From assembly GCF_964340395.1 (NCBI RefSeq), contig NC_135551.1:1014501-1078500 (forward strand): a DNA stretch of 64,000 nt, given 5' to 3'. The translations under genes and the position numbers were made by a program. Positions within the stretch are counted from its first letter, which is position 1, and each line of letters opens with the position of its first letter. The notes beneath the pieces are model-generated. The model saw only the letters and a list, made by a program, of their open reading frames with translations. It was not told the DNA's origin and searched no databases. Source of the DNA: Glandiceps talaboti (Eukaryota; Hemichordata; Enteropneusta; Spengelidae). Positions 44,443 to 56,857 of the stretch are shown one piece after another.

Positions 44443-47079
44443 ACACTGATCTAGTCTACTAAGATGATATCACTCCTACACTGATCTAGTCTACTAAGAT
44501 GATATCACTCCTACACTGATCTAGTCTACTAAGACGATATCACTCCTACACTGATCTAGTCTACTAAGATGATGTCACTCCTACACTGATCTAGTCTACT
44601 AAGACGATATCACTCCTACACTGATCTACTCTGCTAAGATGATATCACTCCTACACTGATCTAGTCTACTAAGATGATGTCACTCCTACACTGATCTAGT
44701 CTACTAAGATGATGTCACTCCTACACTGATCTAGTCTACTAAGATGATGTCACTCCTACACTGATCTACTCTACTAAGATGATATCACTCCTACACTGAT
44801 CTAGTCTACTAAGGTGATATCACTCCTACACTGATCTACTCTACTAAGATGATGTCACTCCTACACTGATCTAGTCTACTAAGATGATGTCACTCCTACA
44901 CTGATCTACTCTACTAGGATGACGTCACTCCTACACTGATATAGTCTACTAAGATGATATCACTCCTACACTGATATAATCTACTAAGATGATGTCACTC
45001 CTACACTGATCTAGTCTACTAAGATGATGTCACTCCTACACTGATATAGTCTACTAAGATGATATCACTCCTACACTGATATAGTCTACTAAGATGATAT
45101 CACTCCTACACTGATCTACTCTGCTAAGATGACGTCACTCCTACACTGATCTAGTCTACTAAGATGATATCACTCCTACACTGATCTAGTCTACTAAGAC
45201 GATATCACTCCTACACTGATCTAATCTACTAAGATGATATCACTCCTACACTGATCTAGTCTACTAAGATGATATCACTCCTACACTGATCTAGTCTACT
45301 AAGATGATGTCACTCCTACACTGATCTAGTCTACTGAGATGATATCCTACACTGATCTAGTCTACTAAGGTGATATCACTCCTACACTGATCTACTCTAC
45401 TAAGATGATGTCACTCCTACACTGATATAATCTACTAAGATGATATCACTCCTACACTGATCTACTCTACTAGGATGATATCACTCCTACACTGATATAG
45501 TCTACTAAGATGATGTCACTCCTACACTGATATAGTCTACTAAGATGATATCACTCCTACACTGATCTAGTCTACTAAGATGATGTCACTCCTACACTGA
45601 TATAGTCTACTAAGATGATATCACTCCTACACTGATCTAGTCTACTAAGACGATATCACTCCTACACTGATCTACTCTACTAGGATGATATCACTCCTAC
45701 ACTGATCTAGTCTACTAAGATGATATCACTCCTACACTGATCTAGTCTACTAAGATGATATCACTCCTACACTGATATAGTCTACTAAGACGATATCACT
45801 CCTACACTGATCTAGTCTACTAAGACGATATCACTCCTACACTGATCTACTGTACTAAGATGATATCACTCCTACACTGATATAGTCTACTAAGATGATA
45901 TCACTCCTACACTGATCTAGTCTACTAAGATGACGTCACTCCTACACTGATCTAGTCTACTAGGATGATGTCACTCCTACACTGATCTAGTCTACTAAGA
46001 TGATGTCACTCCTACACTGATCTACTCTACTAGGATGATGTCACTCCTACACTGATCTAGTCTACTAAGATGATATCACTCCTACACTGATCTAGTCTAC
46101 TAAGATGACGTCACTCCTACACTGATCTAGTCTACATAGATGATGTCACTCCTCCACTGATCTACTCTACTAAGATGACGTCACTCCTACACTGATCTAG
46201 TCTACTAAGATGACGTCACTCCTACACTGATCTAGTCTACTAAGATGATGTCACTCCTACACTGATCTAGTCTACTAAGATGATGTCACTCCTACACTGA
46301 TCTACTCTACTAGGATGATGTCACTCCTACACTGATATAGTCTACTAAGATGACGTCACTCCTACACTGATCTAGTCTACTAAGATGATGTCACTCCTAC
46401 ACTGATCTACTCTACTAGGATGACGTCACTCCTACACTGATCTAGTCTACTAAGATGACGTCACTCCTACACTGATCTAGTCTACTAAGATGATGTCACT
46501 CCTACACTGATCTAGTCTACTAAGATGATATCACTCCTACACTGATATAGTCTCCTAAGATGATATCACTCCTACACTGATCTAGTCTACTAAGATGATA
46601 TCACTCCTACACTGATATAGTCTACTAAGATGATATCACTCCTACACTGATCTAGTCTACTAAGATGATATCACTCCTACACTGATCTAATCTACTAAGA
46701 TATGATATCACTCCTACACTGATCTAGTCTACTAAGATGATATCACTCCTACACTGATATAGTCTACTAAGATGATATCACTCCTACACTGATATAGTCT
46801 ACTAAGATGATGTCACTCCTACACTGATCTAGTCTACTGAGATGATATCCTACACTGATCTAGTCTACTAAGGTGATATCACTCCTACACTGATCTACTC
46901 TACTAAGATGATGTCACTCCTACACTGATAAAGTCTACTAAGATGATGTCACTCCTACACTGATCTAGTGTGCTAAGATGATGTCACGCCTACACTGATC
47001 TACTCTACTAGGATGACGTCACTCCTCCACTGATCTAGTCTACTAAGATGATATCACACCTACACTGATCTACTCTACT
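44443..47079 (+). repeat. 35-bp satellite (CRE-like), block 1, about 75 units
   Basis: Unit of 35 bp: CACTCCTACACTGATCTAGT then CTACTAAGATGATAT. The position TGATATCAC varies among TGATATCA, TGATGTCA and TGACGTCA; AAGATGA also appears as AAGACGA. CTAGT/CTACT/ATAGT variants are interspersed. The array is interrupted at 47079 and resumes at 48796. Confidence 0.97.
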
Positions 47080-48795
47080 GAGTGGACTTTAATTTGAAAC
47101 AGTTCTATTGTTATCACATACGTTGTTCAGTGCAAACACACACGTGCGCACACAGACAGACAGACAGACACAAACACACAGACAGACAGACAGACAGACA
47201 CACACGTACACAGACACAGACAGGCGCACATTGACAGACACACAGATATATATATATACAGTAGACCGTCGCTAACTCGCGGGTGTCCAGGTCCATCAAG
47301 AAACCCGCGACTTAGCGAGGGCCGCGACTTAGCGAGGTGCAATGTATTATATATTCATAACCACACATTAACACACGTCACACGTCAGCTTTTCTTCATT
47401 CTTCAGTAATGTGCTGGTGAAACTAGTACTGTACATGTTTTTATGAGTGCAAGTTCATAGGCGATATTCATTTTAAAAAAAAGATACGCACGAAATCAAA
47501 GTTTCAATATTCAGTAAATCTTTTCACGAACATGACGGTATGTATTCGAAATTTATTGTGATGGACGTAATATTGTAACAGTCCTGGGTTAACAGTAAAT
47601 CTTTGAGGAAGATTATCGTACAATTGTGTGACTCTCAAAGCATCAATCGCGGCTAGAATTTTTTTTTTTTTTTTTTTGCACGGTCGACAAACTAACAGTA
47701 CAACTTACAAGCTCGCGCCTGGCGGCCATGGTAGGGCCAAGAAATGCTGTTGAATGTCCGGGTTGCGGAAGTGCAGTTTTAACTTTTATATCATCGAATA
47801 AAGGGATTTGTTTTATATATTCTAAAACAACAACTAATTTTTTATGTTTCTCAGTACAGTAACATTCCTAAATGATGGGGTTGAGTTGAGAAATCGCAAG
47901 GTTCGGCAACACGTGGTGTGATGCATGATGTCGGTAGATAAACATAGAGACGCAAGTGATGAACGTATTCAGTTATTTGTAGCCCGAAATTTCGTTATAT
48001 AAATGACGTTTTTCCTCAAAATTTTGAAGAAACAAAACGTTTTTAGGTGACTTCTAAATCAATCAAATCAAACGATATATTAATGCGAGACAAGCTTTAG
48101 TTATTAATTTGTTTTGTGGACAATGTTCGAATTCGACTGACGAATCCTGCGACTCGAATCTAACACGATCAATGACCGTTCACCAGCCAGACGATCGAAA
48201 ATGGTCGACATGTTTGTTGACTAGCCGAGAAGTGCATAAGGAACTTATGAGGCAGTCCGAATAAATAGAAGGCGATTGCTAACATCAAAGTCAAACTAGG
48301 AATACTTCACCAACTACACTTATATTCATCGGCATTAGTGTGAAGTGACAGAATATCTTCATTTCACAATAATAATAATAATAATAATAAATAAACTTAT
48401 AAACAACAAAAGACGAAAGTTCAACTGTGTGCCTAACACTTTACACTTTGAATAGTACAAAACATTCTATTTTGGCACAATACGTCATTTGGTCGACTTC
48501 CTTTCACCGAGTATAAAGAACAACGAAAATTAATCATTTGTACTGTAACGGACACAGTTATATCTAGATATTTTGTTCTTACTTATATTATTCAAAGTTT
48601 TTCCAAGCAGTCTTTCCAACTGATATTTATCAGAATAGTTATTGGAACATTGATATCATTATTCTAAAGACTGCCTGAGACTCAATTTGTTGATTATTGT
48701 TGTTTTACGTACATTCTCACTGAGACTCAATTGGTTAATTTTAGCTGTTTTACTACTAGACTGAACGATCAACCGTTGTGGGCGCTCTTCTCATG
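47080..48795. mobile_element. 1.7-kb insertion splitting the 35-bp satellite
   Basis: Unique sequence flanked on both sides by the satellite. CCTACACTGATCTACTCTACT stands immediately before the left break and at the right break, so flanking units may be duplicated, although that is also just the monomer. It contains (CAGA)n/(CA)n repeats (47138-47248), a Tigger-like end at 47259, a 45-codon frame with good Kozak context at 47728 (GCGGCCATGG; CPGCGS word), an (AAT)n tract at 48367-48392 and a direct repeat (TGAGACTCAATTKGTT, about 48679 and 48723). Confidence 0.6.
47259..47340 (+). mobile_element. Terminal end of a Tigger/pogo-like DNA transposon
   Basis: CAGTAGACCGTCGCTAACTC follows a TA-rich tract (TATATATA), matching the CAGT(T/A)GACC start and TA target of Tigger/pogo-type Tc1-mariner elements. 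The end folds: GTCGCTAACTCGCGGGT (47268-47284) pairs with ACCCGCGACTTAGCGAG (47303-47319) with two mismatches, and the GCCGCGACTTAGCGAGG word is duplicated directly after. The matching opposite terminus was not found in the window, so the element is truncated or scrambled. Confidence 0.5.
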
Positions 48796-50025
48796 CCTAC
48801 ACTGATCTACTCTACTAGGATGATGTCACTCCTCCACTGATCTAGTCTACTAAGATGATATCACTCCTACACTGATATAGTCTACTAAGATGATATCACT
48901 CCTACACTGATCTACTCTGCTAAGATGATATCACTCCTACACTGATATAGTCTACTAAGATGATATCACTCCTACACTGATCTAGTCTACTAAGATGACA
49001 TCACTCCTCCACTGATCTACTCTACTAAGATGATGTCACTCCTACACTGATCTAGTCTACTAAGATGACGTCACTCCTACACTGATATAGTCTACTAAGA
49101 TGATGTCACTCCTACACTGATCTAGTCTACTAAGATGATGTCACTCCTACACTGATCTAGTCTACTAAGATGATGTCACTCCTACACTGATCTAGTCTAC
49201 TAAGATGATATCACTCCTACACTGATCTAATCTACTAAGATATGATATCACTCCTACACTGATCTAGTCTACTAAGATGATATCACTCCTACACTGATCT
49301 AGTCTACTAAGATGATGTCACTCCTACACTGATATAGTCTACTAAGATGATATCACTCCTACACTGATCTACTCTGCTAAGATGATATCACTCCTACACT
49401 GATATAGTCTACTAAGATGATATCACTCCTACACTGATCTAGTCTACTAAGATGATATCACTCCTACACTGATCTAGTCTACTAAGACGATATCACTCCT
49501 ACACTGATCTAGTCTACTAAGATGATGTCACTCCTACACTGATCTACTCTACTAAGATGATGTCACTCCTACACTGATCTACTCTGCTAAGATGATGTCA
49601 CTCCTACACTGATCTAGTCTACTAAGGTGATATCACTCCTATACTGATCTACTCTACTAAGATGATGTCACTCCTACACTGATCTAGTCTATTAAGATGA
49701 TATCACTCCTACACTGATCTAGTCTACTAAGACGATATCACTCCTACACTGATCTAGTCTACTAAGGTGATATCACTCCTACACTGATCTACTCTACTAA
49801 TATGATGTCACTCCTACACTGATCTAGTCTACTAAGATGATGTCACTCCTACACTGATCTAGTCTACATAAATGATGTCACTCCTACACTGATCTAATCT
49901 ACAAAGATGACGTCACTCCTACACTGATCTACTGTACTAAGATGATATCACTCCTACACTGATCTAGTCTACTAAGATGATATCACTCCTACACTGATCT
50001 AGTCTACTAAGATGATATCACTCCT
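48796..50025 (+). repeat. 35-bp satellite (CRE-like), block 2, about 35 units
   Basis: Same monomer and variants as 44443-47079, including the rarer TGACATCA state (about 48996). It ends abruptly at CACTCCT (50025), directly before the TACCGTGGCCGAT word that borders the foldback-type element. Confidence 0.97.
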
Positions 50026-50258
50026 TACCGTGGCCGATGACGACAAATCGGTCTTCTAATTTAAGTGTCGGTCTTCTAATTCGAGTGTCGGTCTTCTAGT
50101 TCAAGTGTCTGTCTTCTAATTCAAAAATCGGTCTTCTAATTCAAGTGTCGGTCTTCTAATTCAAAACTCGGTCTTCTAATTCAAAACTCGGTCTTCTAGT
50201 TCAAGTGTCGGTCTTCTAACTCAAGTGTCGCGTCCGTCTTCTCATTCAAAAGTTTTCT

Positions 50259-50400
50259 ATACTATACTATACTATACTATACTATACTATACTATACTAT
50301 ATACTATACTACACTATAGTGTAGTATAGTATAGCATAGTATAGAATAGTATAGTATAGTATAGTATATAGTATATAGTATATAGTATATAGTATATTAT
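50259..50400. repeat. (ACTAT)n/(AGTAT)n palindromic tract
   Basis: (CTATA)n turns into its complement (GTATA)n at a centre near 50316 (ACTACACTATAGTGTAGT), making one long palindrome inside the left arm. The right arm has only the (GTATA)n half (51649-51776). Confidence 0.9.
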
Positions 50401-50575
50401 TCCCGTATTTGTTTGCCCAGAGTTTACTAGTGTTGTTCATCAAATAGAGATGCCAGGATTATGATAGTGGACTCAAGTTACTAGTATTTATTTCTGTTTC
50501 ATTAGCCTCTCTTCGCCAGTTTCCCGGTGAAGAATTTCACTTTCTTCGAAATTCTTCTTCGTTACTACATGTTCG

Positions 50576-50772
<197 letters not shown>

Positions 50773-50788
50773 GATCGTTTGACCCTTA

Positions 50789-51452
50789 ATGGACCCTTTG
50801 AAGACTGGGTCTGGGTGTCATGATTACCTGTGTAAATATTGGAATGAGTTTTGATATCCAATAATTTGTGTTATTGGTGTCGTTGACATTTGTGGATTGA
50901 AAAGATATGTTACTTCCGTATCTGAGCTTTCCAACGAAAAATTTGAAAGTTGGATGTATTTGGTTTATTTTTTCACTCAGATTATTTAGTTCGACTTGGA
51001 TGCCACAAAATATCATGAAAACGTCATCCCTGAAACGTGTCCAGAGTGATATTTTATTCGTGTAGATTTCAATAATGCGACTTTCCAGTTCTTGGAATGC
51101 TACGTTGGCTATTTCGGGTGATGCCCAAGAGCCCATGCTACATACACATATTTGTGTGTAGAATTCTCCATTAAATTAAAATGTGTTTTTCGTAAGAATC
51201 ACATAATAGTTTTAGGAGATACACTGGTGGGTTTTTTGGAATGCTACAGTCGATTGTTTGTGTAACTGGCGAGTCAAGTGCTTTGACAACTGACTGCATT
51301 GCGTCAGACTGCAATGTATTTGTGTACATATATACCATGTCTAAAGTTACTAGTATCAAATTTTCAGGAACTACAGTAGTTTCTGATGCCATGATGTGAT
51401 GATACACTTTGTGCATATCTCGAAAGCCGGACATCATCACATGAGATCCCAT
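50789..51452 (-). pseudogene. Penelope-like reverse transcriptase fragment, frameshifted
   Basis: On the minus strand the 51452-51171 frame has LILVTLDMVYMYTNTLQSDA, which matches the Penelope-like RT motif A (LVTLDV..LYTNIP). The next frame (from about 51172) has NGEFYTQ, MGSWASPEIANVAFQELESR, LWTRFRDDVFMIFCG (the catalytic DD) and HPTFKF. The two frames are offset by one base at about 51172-51177, just after KHILI, so the copy is dead. Only the RT core is present: no GIY-YIG endonuclease, and the 3' side runs into the microsatellite. Confidence 0.75.
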
Positions 51453-51454
51453 TG

Positions 51455-51640
51455 GTCTAGTCTAATCTAGTCTAGTCCATTCTATTCTAGTCTAGTCTAG
51501 TCTAGCCTGAAATCACGTCTGTAGTAGAAATGCTAAGTAACCCTAAAAAAAACCCCATGCCTTTCTTGGTTGAATTGTGAGCCATAGTCCTACCGTAGGC
51601 ATTTGTTGGGGGGGGGGAGGGGGTAGGGGTGTTTGTCCTG
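51455..51640. repeat. (TCTAG)n tract and G-rich spacer
   Basis: A degenerate (GTCTA)n tract spans 51455-51512. A G-rich run (GGGGGGGGGGAGGGGGTAGGGG) spans 51608-51632, a possible G-quadruplex. Confidence 0.8.
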
Positions 51641-52059
51641 TTACCTAGTATAGTATAGTATAGTATAGTATAGTATAGTATAGTATAGTCGAATATTGTC
51701 CAATATAATAGTATAGTATAGTATAGTATAGTATAGTATAGTATAGTATAGTATAGTATAGTATAGTATAGTATAGAAAACTTTTGAATGAGAAGACGGA
51801 CGCGACACGAGTTAGAAGACCGACACTTGAACTAGAAGACCGACACTTGAATTAGAAGACCGACACTTGAACTACAATACCGACACTTGAGTTAGAAGAC
51901 TGACACTTGAACTGGAAGACCGATTTTTGAATTAGATACCGTGGCCGATATGACAGAAGCTGATCTTATAAGATCTGACTATGGTTGGGCTACGGCACAG
52001 GAGTTGCAAATTCCTGCTTATTTCTGTCCCACCACTGCTTTTTACATCAAATAATCTGT

Positions 52060-52726
52060 TGGCGATTGCACATAGTGAGTTGTTGTATCAGAAATTAGAA
52101 ATTTGCTTATGTCGGGGGGGGGGGCGATCTAGGAGGTCAACATCCGGCCGTATGTCTGTAATCCACTGTCAGTAGCGGAAAACCAAGGAAGTAAGAAAAG
52201 GTTAATTTTGGATTTGCGAAAGGTGAATAATATGCATCTCTTTCGTCGCGAAGATCTGGGTAGAGCAAAATAACATTTTCACCAAATTACTGCGTCCACT
52301 TATCGGAAAGTGGAGGGGAGAAGGTAAGTCAGTGGTAATTTTCCTTGACGACGGGCTAGGTACACAGTACAAATCAGGAAGTTCTGTACCTCGGTGAAAG
52401 GCTATTGCAAAACGTGTAGCGGTGCTGAGTGAAGTGGCCACTTGGGATATCATTAGGGCGGACTCTAGTCGTTGGAAAGCTTTATCCAACCATAGTAGTC
52501 CTTTAGTGCTGTGTAGGGGAAAGCACTAGACGTCTAGGGACGTTAATGGCAGTGAAATGAACATGATGTACAATTGTTGATCACAATTGAATTTGATTTT
52601 TATTCAGATACTGATTTATTCTGTATCTGGAAAGAGATAAAGAAAGCAGCGACAGTAAACCAGGACATGAAACTACTATCGGACACATTACCAGCCATGG
52701 CAATGGCTTTAAGGGACCGGTCAGTC
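52060..52726 (+). pseudogene. DIRS-like reverse transcriptase remnant
   Basis: Frame pieces follow in the order expected for a DIRS-type RT. RPYVCNPLSVAENQGSKKRL then ILDLRKVNNMHLFRRED lies at about 52145-52260. IFTKLLRPLIGKWRGEGKS then VVIFLDDGLG, with the catalytic DD, lies at about 52277-52365. WDIIRADSSRW follows at 52443-52475. A piece at 52611-52726 (LFCIWKEIKKAATVNQDMKL, LSDTLPAMAMAL) may come from the start of the tyrosine-recombinase region. The central palm segment is deleted, an in-frame TAG lies before RPYVC, and a poly-G tract (52113-52124) breaks the frame upstream. Confidence 0.6.
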
Positions 52727-52862
52727 TGGGGGGGGGGGGTGGATTTGTAGGGGTCACTCTATTTTTAAAATTGGCAGTGGGTGGGGGTCATGCTGTTTTG
52801 AAAATTGTGGATGGGGGGGGGGGTCATGCTGTTTTGAAAATTGTGGATGGGGGGGGGAGTCA
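52727..52862 (+). repeat. G-rich imperfect tandem repeat
   Basis: About three units of roughly 45 bp, GGTCATGCTGTTTTGAAAAT followed by TGTGGATGGGGGGGGG. Runs of 8-13 G could form G-quadruplexes on the + strand. Confidence 0.8.
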
Positions 52863-53692
52863 TTGTGTTTTGAATAGTGATGGAAGAAAAAAAATCCTTT
52901 TCTACAATGGCATATAGCCTTGTCTGAAATTTGGTACATGTAAATATATGTTCTTGTCCCTGTATCTTCAATCATAATTATACATATATATATATATACA
53001 TGTATCACCTAGCTACAATGTACCACACTAGTTACAGAACATATCATGTAAATGCTTGGCTGTTTCACAATCAATGCTTCACTTATATTGCACTTTAGGG
53101 CAAAAGTGAACTTGAAGGGTTCGTAATGGTAATATTCATAGATAGTTTATAAAAGAAGTTAATTTAAATTGTTCTTTACGGTGGACGAGGGGGACATTTC
53201 CTACACTTTCATTTCGAACATGCTGATAAAGACTGAAATATTGATAATGAAATGAAATTTTAGAAAAAACGAAGGCCTTTCTTCGGGGGCATTTTTTTCG
53301 GGGGGGGGGCCTAGAACCGTCATTATTATGTTAAAGAGAAAAAAATAGTGTGACGAACTCGTGGAAAGTACACAAAAAACTCTGATATTTAACACCTAAT
53401 AAAACACTAGAATAGATTGCCTACGAAAACTAATAAGTGGTAGCGTTAGCAAGCCTTCGATAAGCGTGAAAAACCCTCTCCGTCACACCAAGCTGTTCGA
53501 TTGACCTTGTGTATGGCAGAACATACACTATATAAACTTGAGTACAGACACATTCGCCAATGCCAGCGTCTCTAGACTACGGCACAACCCAAGAAACCTG
53601 AAATATCACGACCAACTCGTGAAAATAAACGCTTCAACCTCACGGAGGCATACAAGAAAACGTTTCCCTAAAGGAAGAAGTAGGTTTTAACA
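52863..53692. other. Unique DNA
   Basis: Nothing recognised apart from a short (TA)n at 52984-52996 and a G run at 53298-53309. Confidence 0.4.
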
Positions 53693-53824
<132 letters not shown>

Positions 53825-54151
53825 GGAAGATAAGTGTTGCTATAGCTACCTAACCAAGACGCCACCCCTCAGCAACTGACTGGCATATGAAAAGTGTGTT
53901 TCGAATAAAACACGGGATATGTAGACCTGAAGTACTGGGAAAATACCTGTTACTATAGCTATCTCTGACAATACCTACTGTAGTTATCAATGACAATGTG
54001 TACACACAGGCACCGTCACTGTGTCCACAATCTTTACCAGTTACATGTACTTCCGGGTCACTAACATGTGACTTGTGGGGATTCCACTTCTGTACGTCTG
54101 GGAAATCGCTTCTGTCAGAGAAATCGTTTCTGTTGCGGAAATGTCTGACAT

Positions 54152-54368
54152 CGCGGAAATTGCTTTGAAACTCTTATCATTGAGAGAGCTGAAATTGCTT
54201 TGAACTCGTTCATTGAGAGCGCGGAAATTGCTTTGAACGCCCAGTCATTGAGAGCGCGGAAATTGCTTTGAACGCCCAGTCATTGAGAGCGGTGAAATTG
54301 CTTTGAACGCCCAGTCATTGAGAGCGCGGAAATTGCTTTGAACGCCAAGTCATTGAGAGCGCGGAATT
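54152..54368 (+). repeat. 35-bp tandem repeat, about 6 units
   Basis: Unit GCGGAAATTGCTTTGAACGC then CCAGTCATTGAGAGC. The first two units are degenerate (GCTGAAATTGC; TTATCATTGAGAGA). This is a third array with a 35-bp period but unrelated sequence. Confidence 0.9.
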
Positions 54369-56575
54369 GTCCCCCTCGTCTACCGTAGTTCTTCTCTTCA
54401 GTATGAACTTGTCAGAAGGGATTAATACACTTTCTATTTTGGACAATACATGTTATTGACACTACAAATCACCACATCTCATCAGATTCCAGTTTCTATT
54501 ATACACTAGATATGACCACCTAAAGTTCTCTAACATACTGGTGACATATCTTAAAGCCTTAGACTATTCAGACCCTTTCAAGCAATAACTTAATCCATGC
54601 TTTACAAGACAGCAGCATCATACTATACATGCCCCTATACCAATGTTACGGCACTTCGATTATGCTAATTTAGTGTCGTAAAACACCCCATACGTATTTC
54701 GCTTTATACCATGTTACGGTATTCGGTAACGCACGTATCCAGAAAATCGGCGAAGGTTTTCCTTTAAGATTTTTTAAATATAAATTTGGTAGAGACGCTT
54801 AAATTTCATTACTTTGTCTTAAATTTATTTTTAGATTTTGTTTGATAAATGGAAAATATTTATCATCATACATGTTGAAGTCACTAGACATCAATAACTA
54901 GTAACCAAAACCTCGCCATGTCTCATGGCTCTAGAGACATTAAATTAAAATATATGGCTATTACTAAAACTGTGATATATAAAGAATGCAATCCGATAGC
55001 TACAACTGGAACATTTTTTTGAAAATGTTTTGTTGGATAAAATATTTTGTAAATCATGCTCCCATAATAGTATTGAATCACCTGTGAGTGACCATATCGT
55101 TTGTAGCTCGACACATGATATGATACAATAATTCAAATCAAAATGATTGTGGGTCCACACTCAAAAAACAGCACCCTCAATGACGACAAAAATATATAAG
55201 CTGTTACTGCACTATTTACGTATAAGACTAACAATTCATAAATGGGTATACAATGACTAACTATCAGTGTATTAACAATTTTCAGTGAATAGATAAAATG
55301 ATACTTCAGTTACAAACTAGTGCATATTTAACATTGTGACAAATTCAAAACTGAATTTTAGCTCAAGATTTAAACTTTTAACTACCCTATCGACAGACAA
55401 TTTTAACCACTACTTGCCAGACAAGATACCTTTTTATATGTAATTAGCCAATGTTTGTTAAATAAATATTTGGTTAATTGAAGAAGAAAAAATATCACTG
55501 TGTAGTGCAGGTTTAAAATGATATCTTTTGCATTGAAGAGAATTTTTGATGAAGTTTTCACTGGCAATTATAACATTTTTTTTATTAAGTGTGTACGTTT
55601 TGTATGCTGTACATCAGAAAAAATATGTTTTGTATTACAATGTTTAGAATGTATTAAAAGACAATACAAGATATTCAATATTATTGTGTGTAATTTAAAG
55701 GATATTGTCGTGTACCAAATATCCTTCTCCTTATTTTTCTTACTTCAGGAAAGTATTTAAGTACAGCATATCGAAATTGAACTTTAGATATTTGGTAATC
55801 ACCTGCTATGTTGTTAAAGAAAACACCATATGCTTCTGTCAGTGTTATCACTTGGCCTGGTACTGTTTTCAGTATAAGATTTAAACTGAAAATAATAACA
55901 GTAATGTAGCAATTGAATTCTAAAATAACCAAAAACTTAGTCTCAAAATTGTCACTATCATTGTGTTTAATACTTGTTGAGTGGAAATATAAAATGACAT
56001 TTATACAAAAAGCGAAGTGGTTGATGTTGTTATTGTTAAATTAATTGGAGACTACCAGTTTATTTTTCTTGACATCAAACTCTGTAAAGTGTGTCTTAAG
56101 CTCACTGGTATCAAATATTCAATATTCTATAATTCTGAGTTTTTAGCTCACGTCACTTTCAGTGAAACACGAAATATAATTTTAAAAACTTAGTTTTGCT
56201 TACCTCTGAAATACTCTCTGGTGCGAGTTAATAAGTGTACATGCTTGTCGGTAATGAACAAAACCTGAATGAGGTTACCCTTTGCATTCTTTGTGATGCT
56301 GGGTAAAAAGTGCCCCCCCCCCTTTCGGTAACGCACGTCCCAGACTTTTTGAGAGCGGTTTCATACCCTGTCTTCATATGAATATGAGTCAGCGCTTCCA
56401 CGTCCTTCCTAGCAACGCAACAAAATATCGATCGATAGTCTGCTCGCCCTCGAGCTTAGTTTTTGAAAGTGCGCCACCAACGTCGATGTAAGGTAAACCA
56501 GGAAGCTACCGTGAAACGGCGGTGGTACGCGTACTTACCATGGTGTTGTTCTACAGTGAGAAAGAATAGGTTTTC
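54369..56575. other. Unique AT-rich DNA
   Basis: No supported gene. Frames at 54923-55160, 55518-55760 and 55681-55932 are AT-rich and without motif. A CGGTAACGCACGT word occurs twice (54724 and 56326). Confidence 0.45.
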
Positions 56576-56613
56576 TCATAGACCCTCCACCCACGTGGGT
56601 GAAGGGTTTATGA
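56576..56613. repeat. Imperfect palindrome centred on CACGTG
   Basis: CATAGACCCTCCACCCACG is answered by GTGGGTGAAGGGTTTATG, a 38-bp near-perfect palindrome centred on the E-box CCACGTGG, with partly complementary flanks (GTTTTCT / AGAAAAT in complement). It is probably a tiny inverted-repeat element or cruciform-prone site. Confidence 0.7.
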
Positions 56614-56725
56614 TTTTCTGGGGTTTCAAGTGTTTGTATTGATATTCTCGTTGAATCTGAAGATTATTACATCAAAGGAAGGAGGTGAACACTGAAAATA
56701 CACATCATCAGTAAGCTTGGGGTAG

Positions 56726-56857
56726 GACCAACTCGGCCCATTGCCAACTCGTCCCATCGCCAACTCGGCCCACGTTATTGCCAACTCGGCCCATTCACAT
56801 GCCAACTCGGCCCATTCACATGCCAACTCGGCCCATTTACATGCCAACTCGGCCCAC
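56726..56857 (+). repeat. 21-bp tandem repeat (GCCAACTCGGCCCA)
   Basis: About six units of TGCCAACTCGGCCCATTCACA and shorter variants, one reading CAACTCGTCCCATCGCC. The latter links this array to the arms of the foldback-like element at 10641-11174. The seven-residue repeat frame on the minus strand is an artefact. Confidence 0.9.

Noticed and set aside
47728-47865. 45-codon frame with Kozak GCGGCCATGG and a CPGCGS word
   Set aside because: Only half of a zinc-ribbon is present, with no splice donor or second motif, and it lies within a mobile block.
52202-52489. 95-codon minus-strand frame
   Set aside because: Antisense shadow of the DIRS-like RT pieces read on the + strand.
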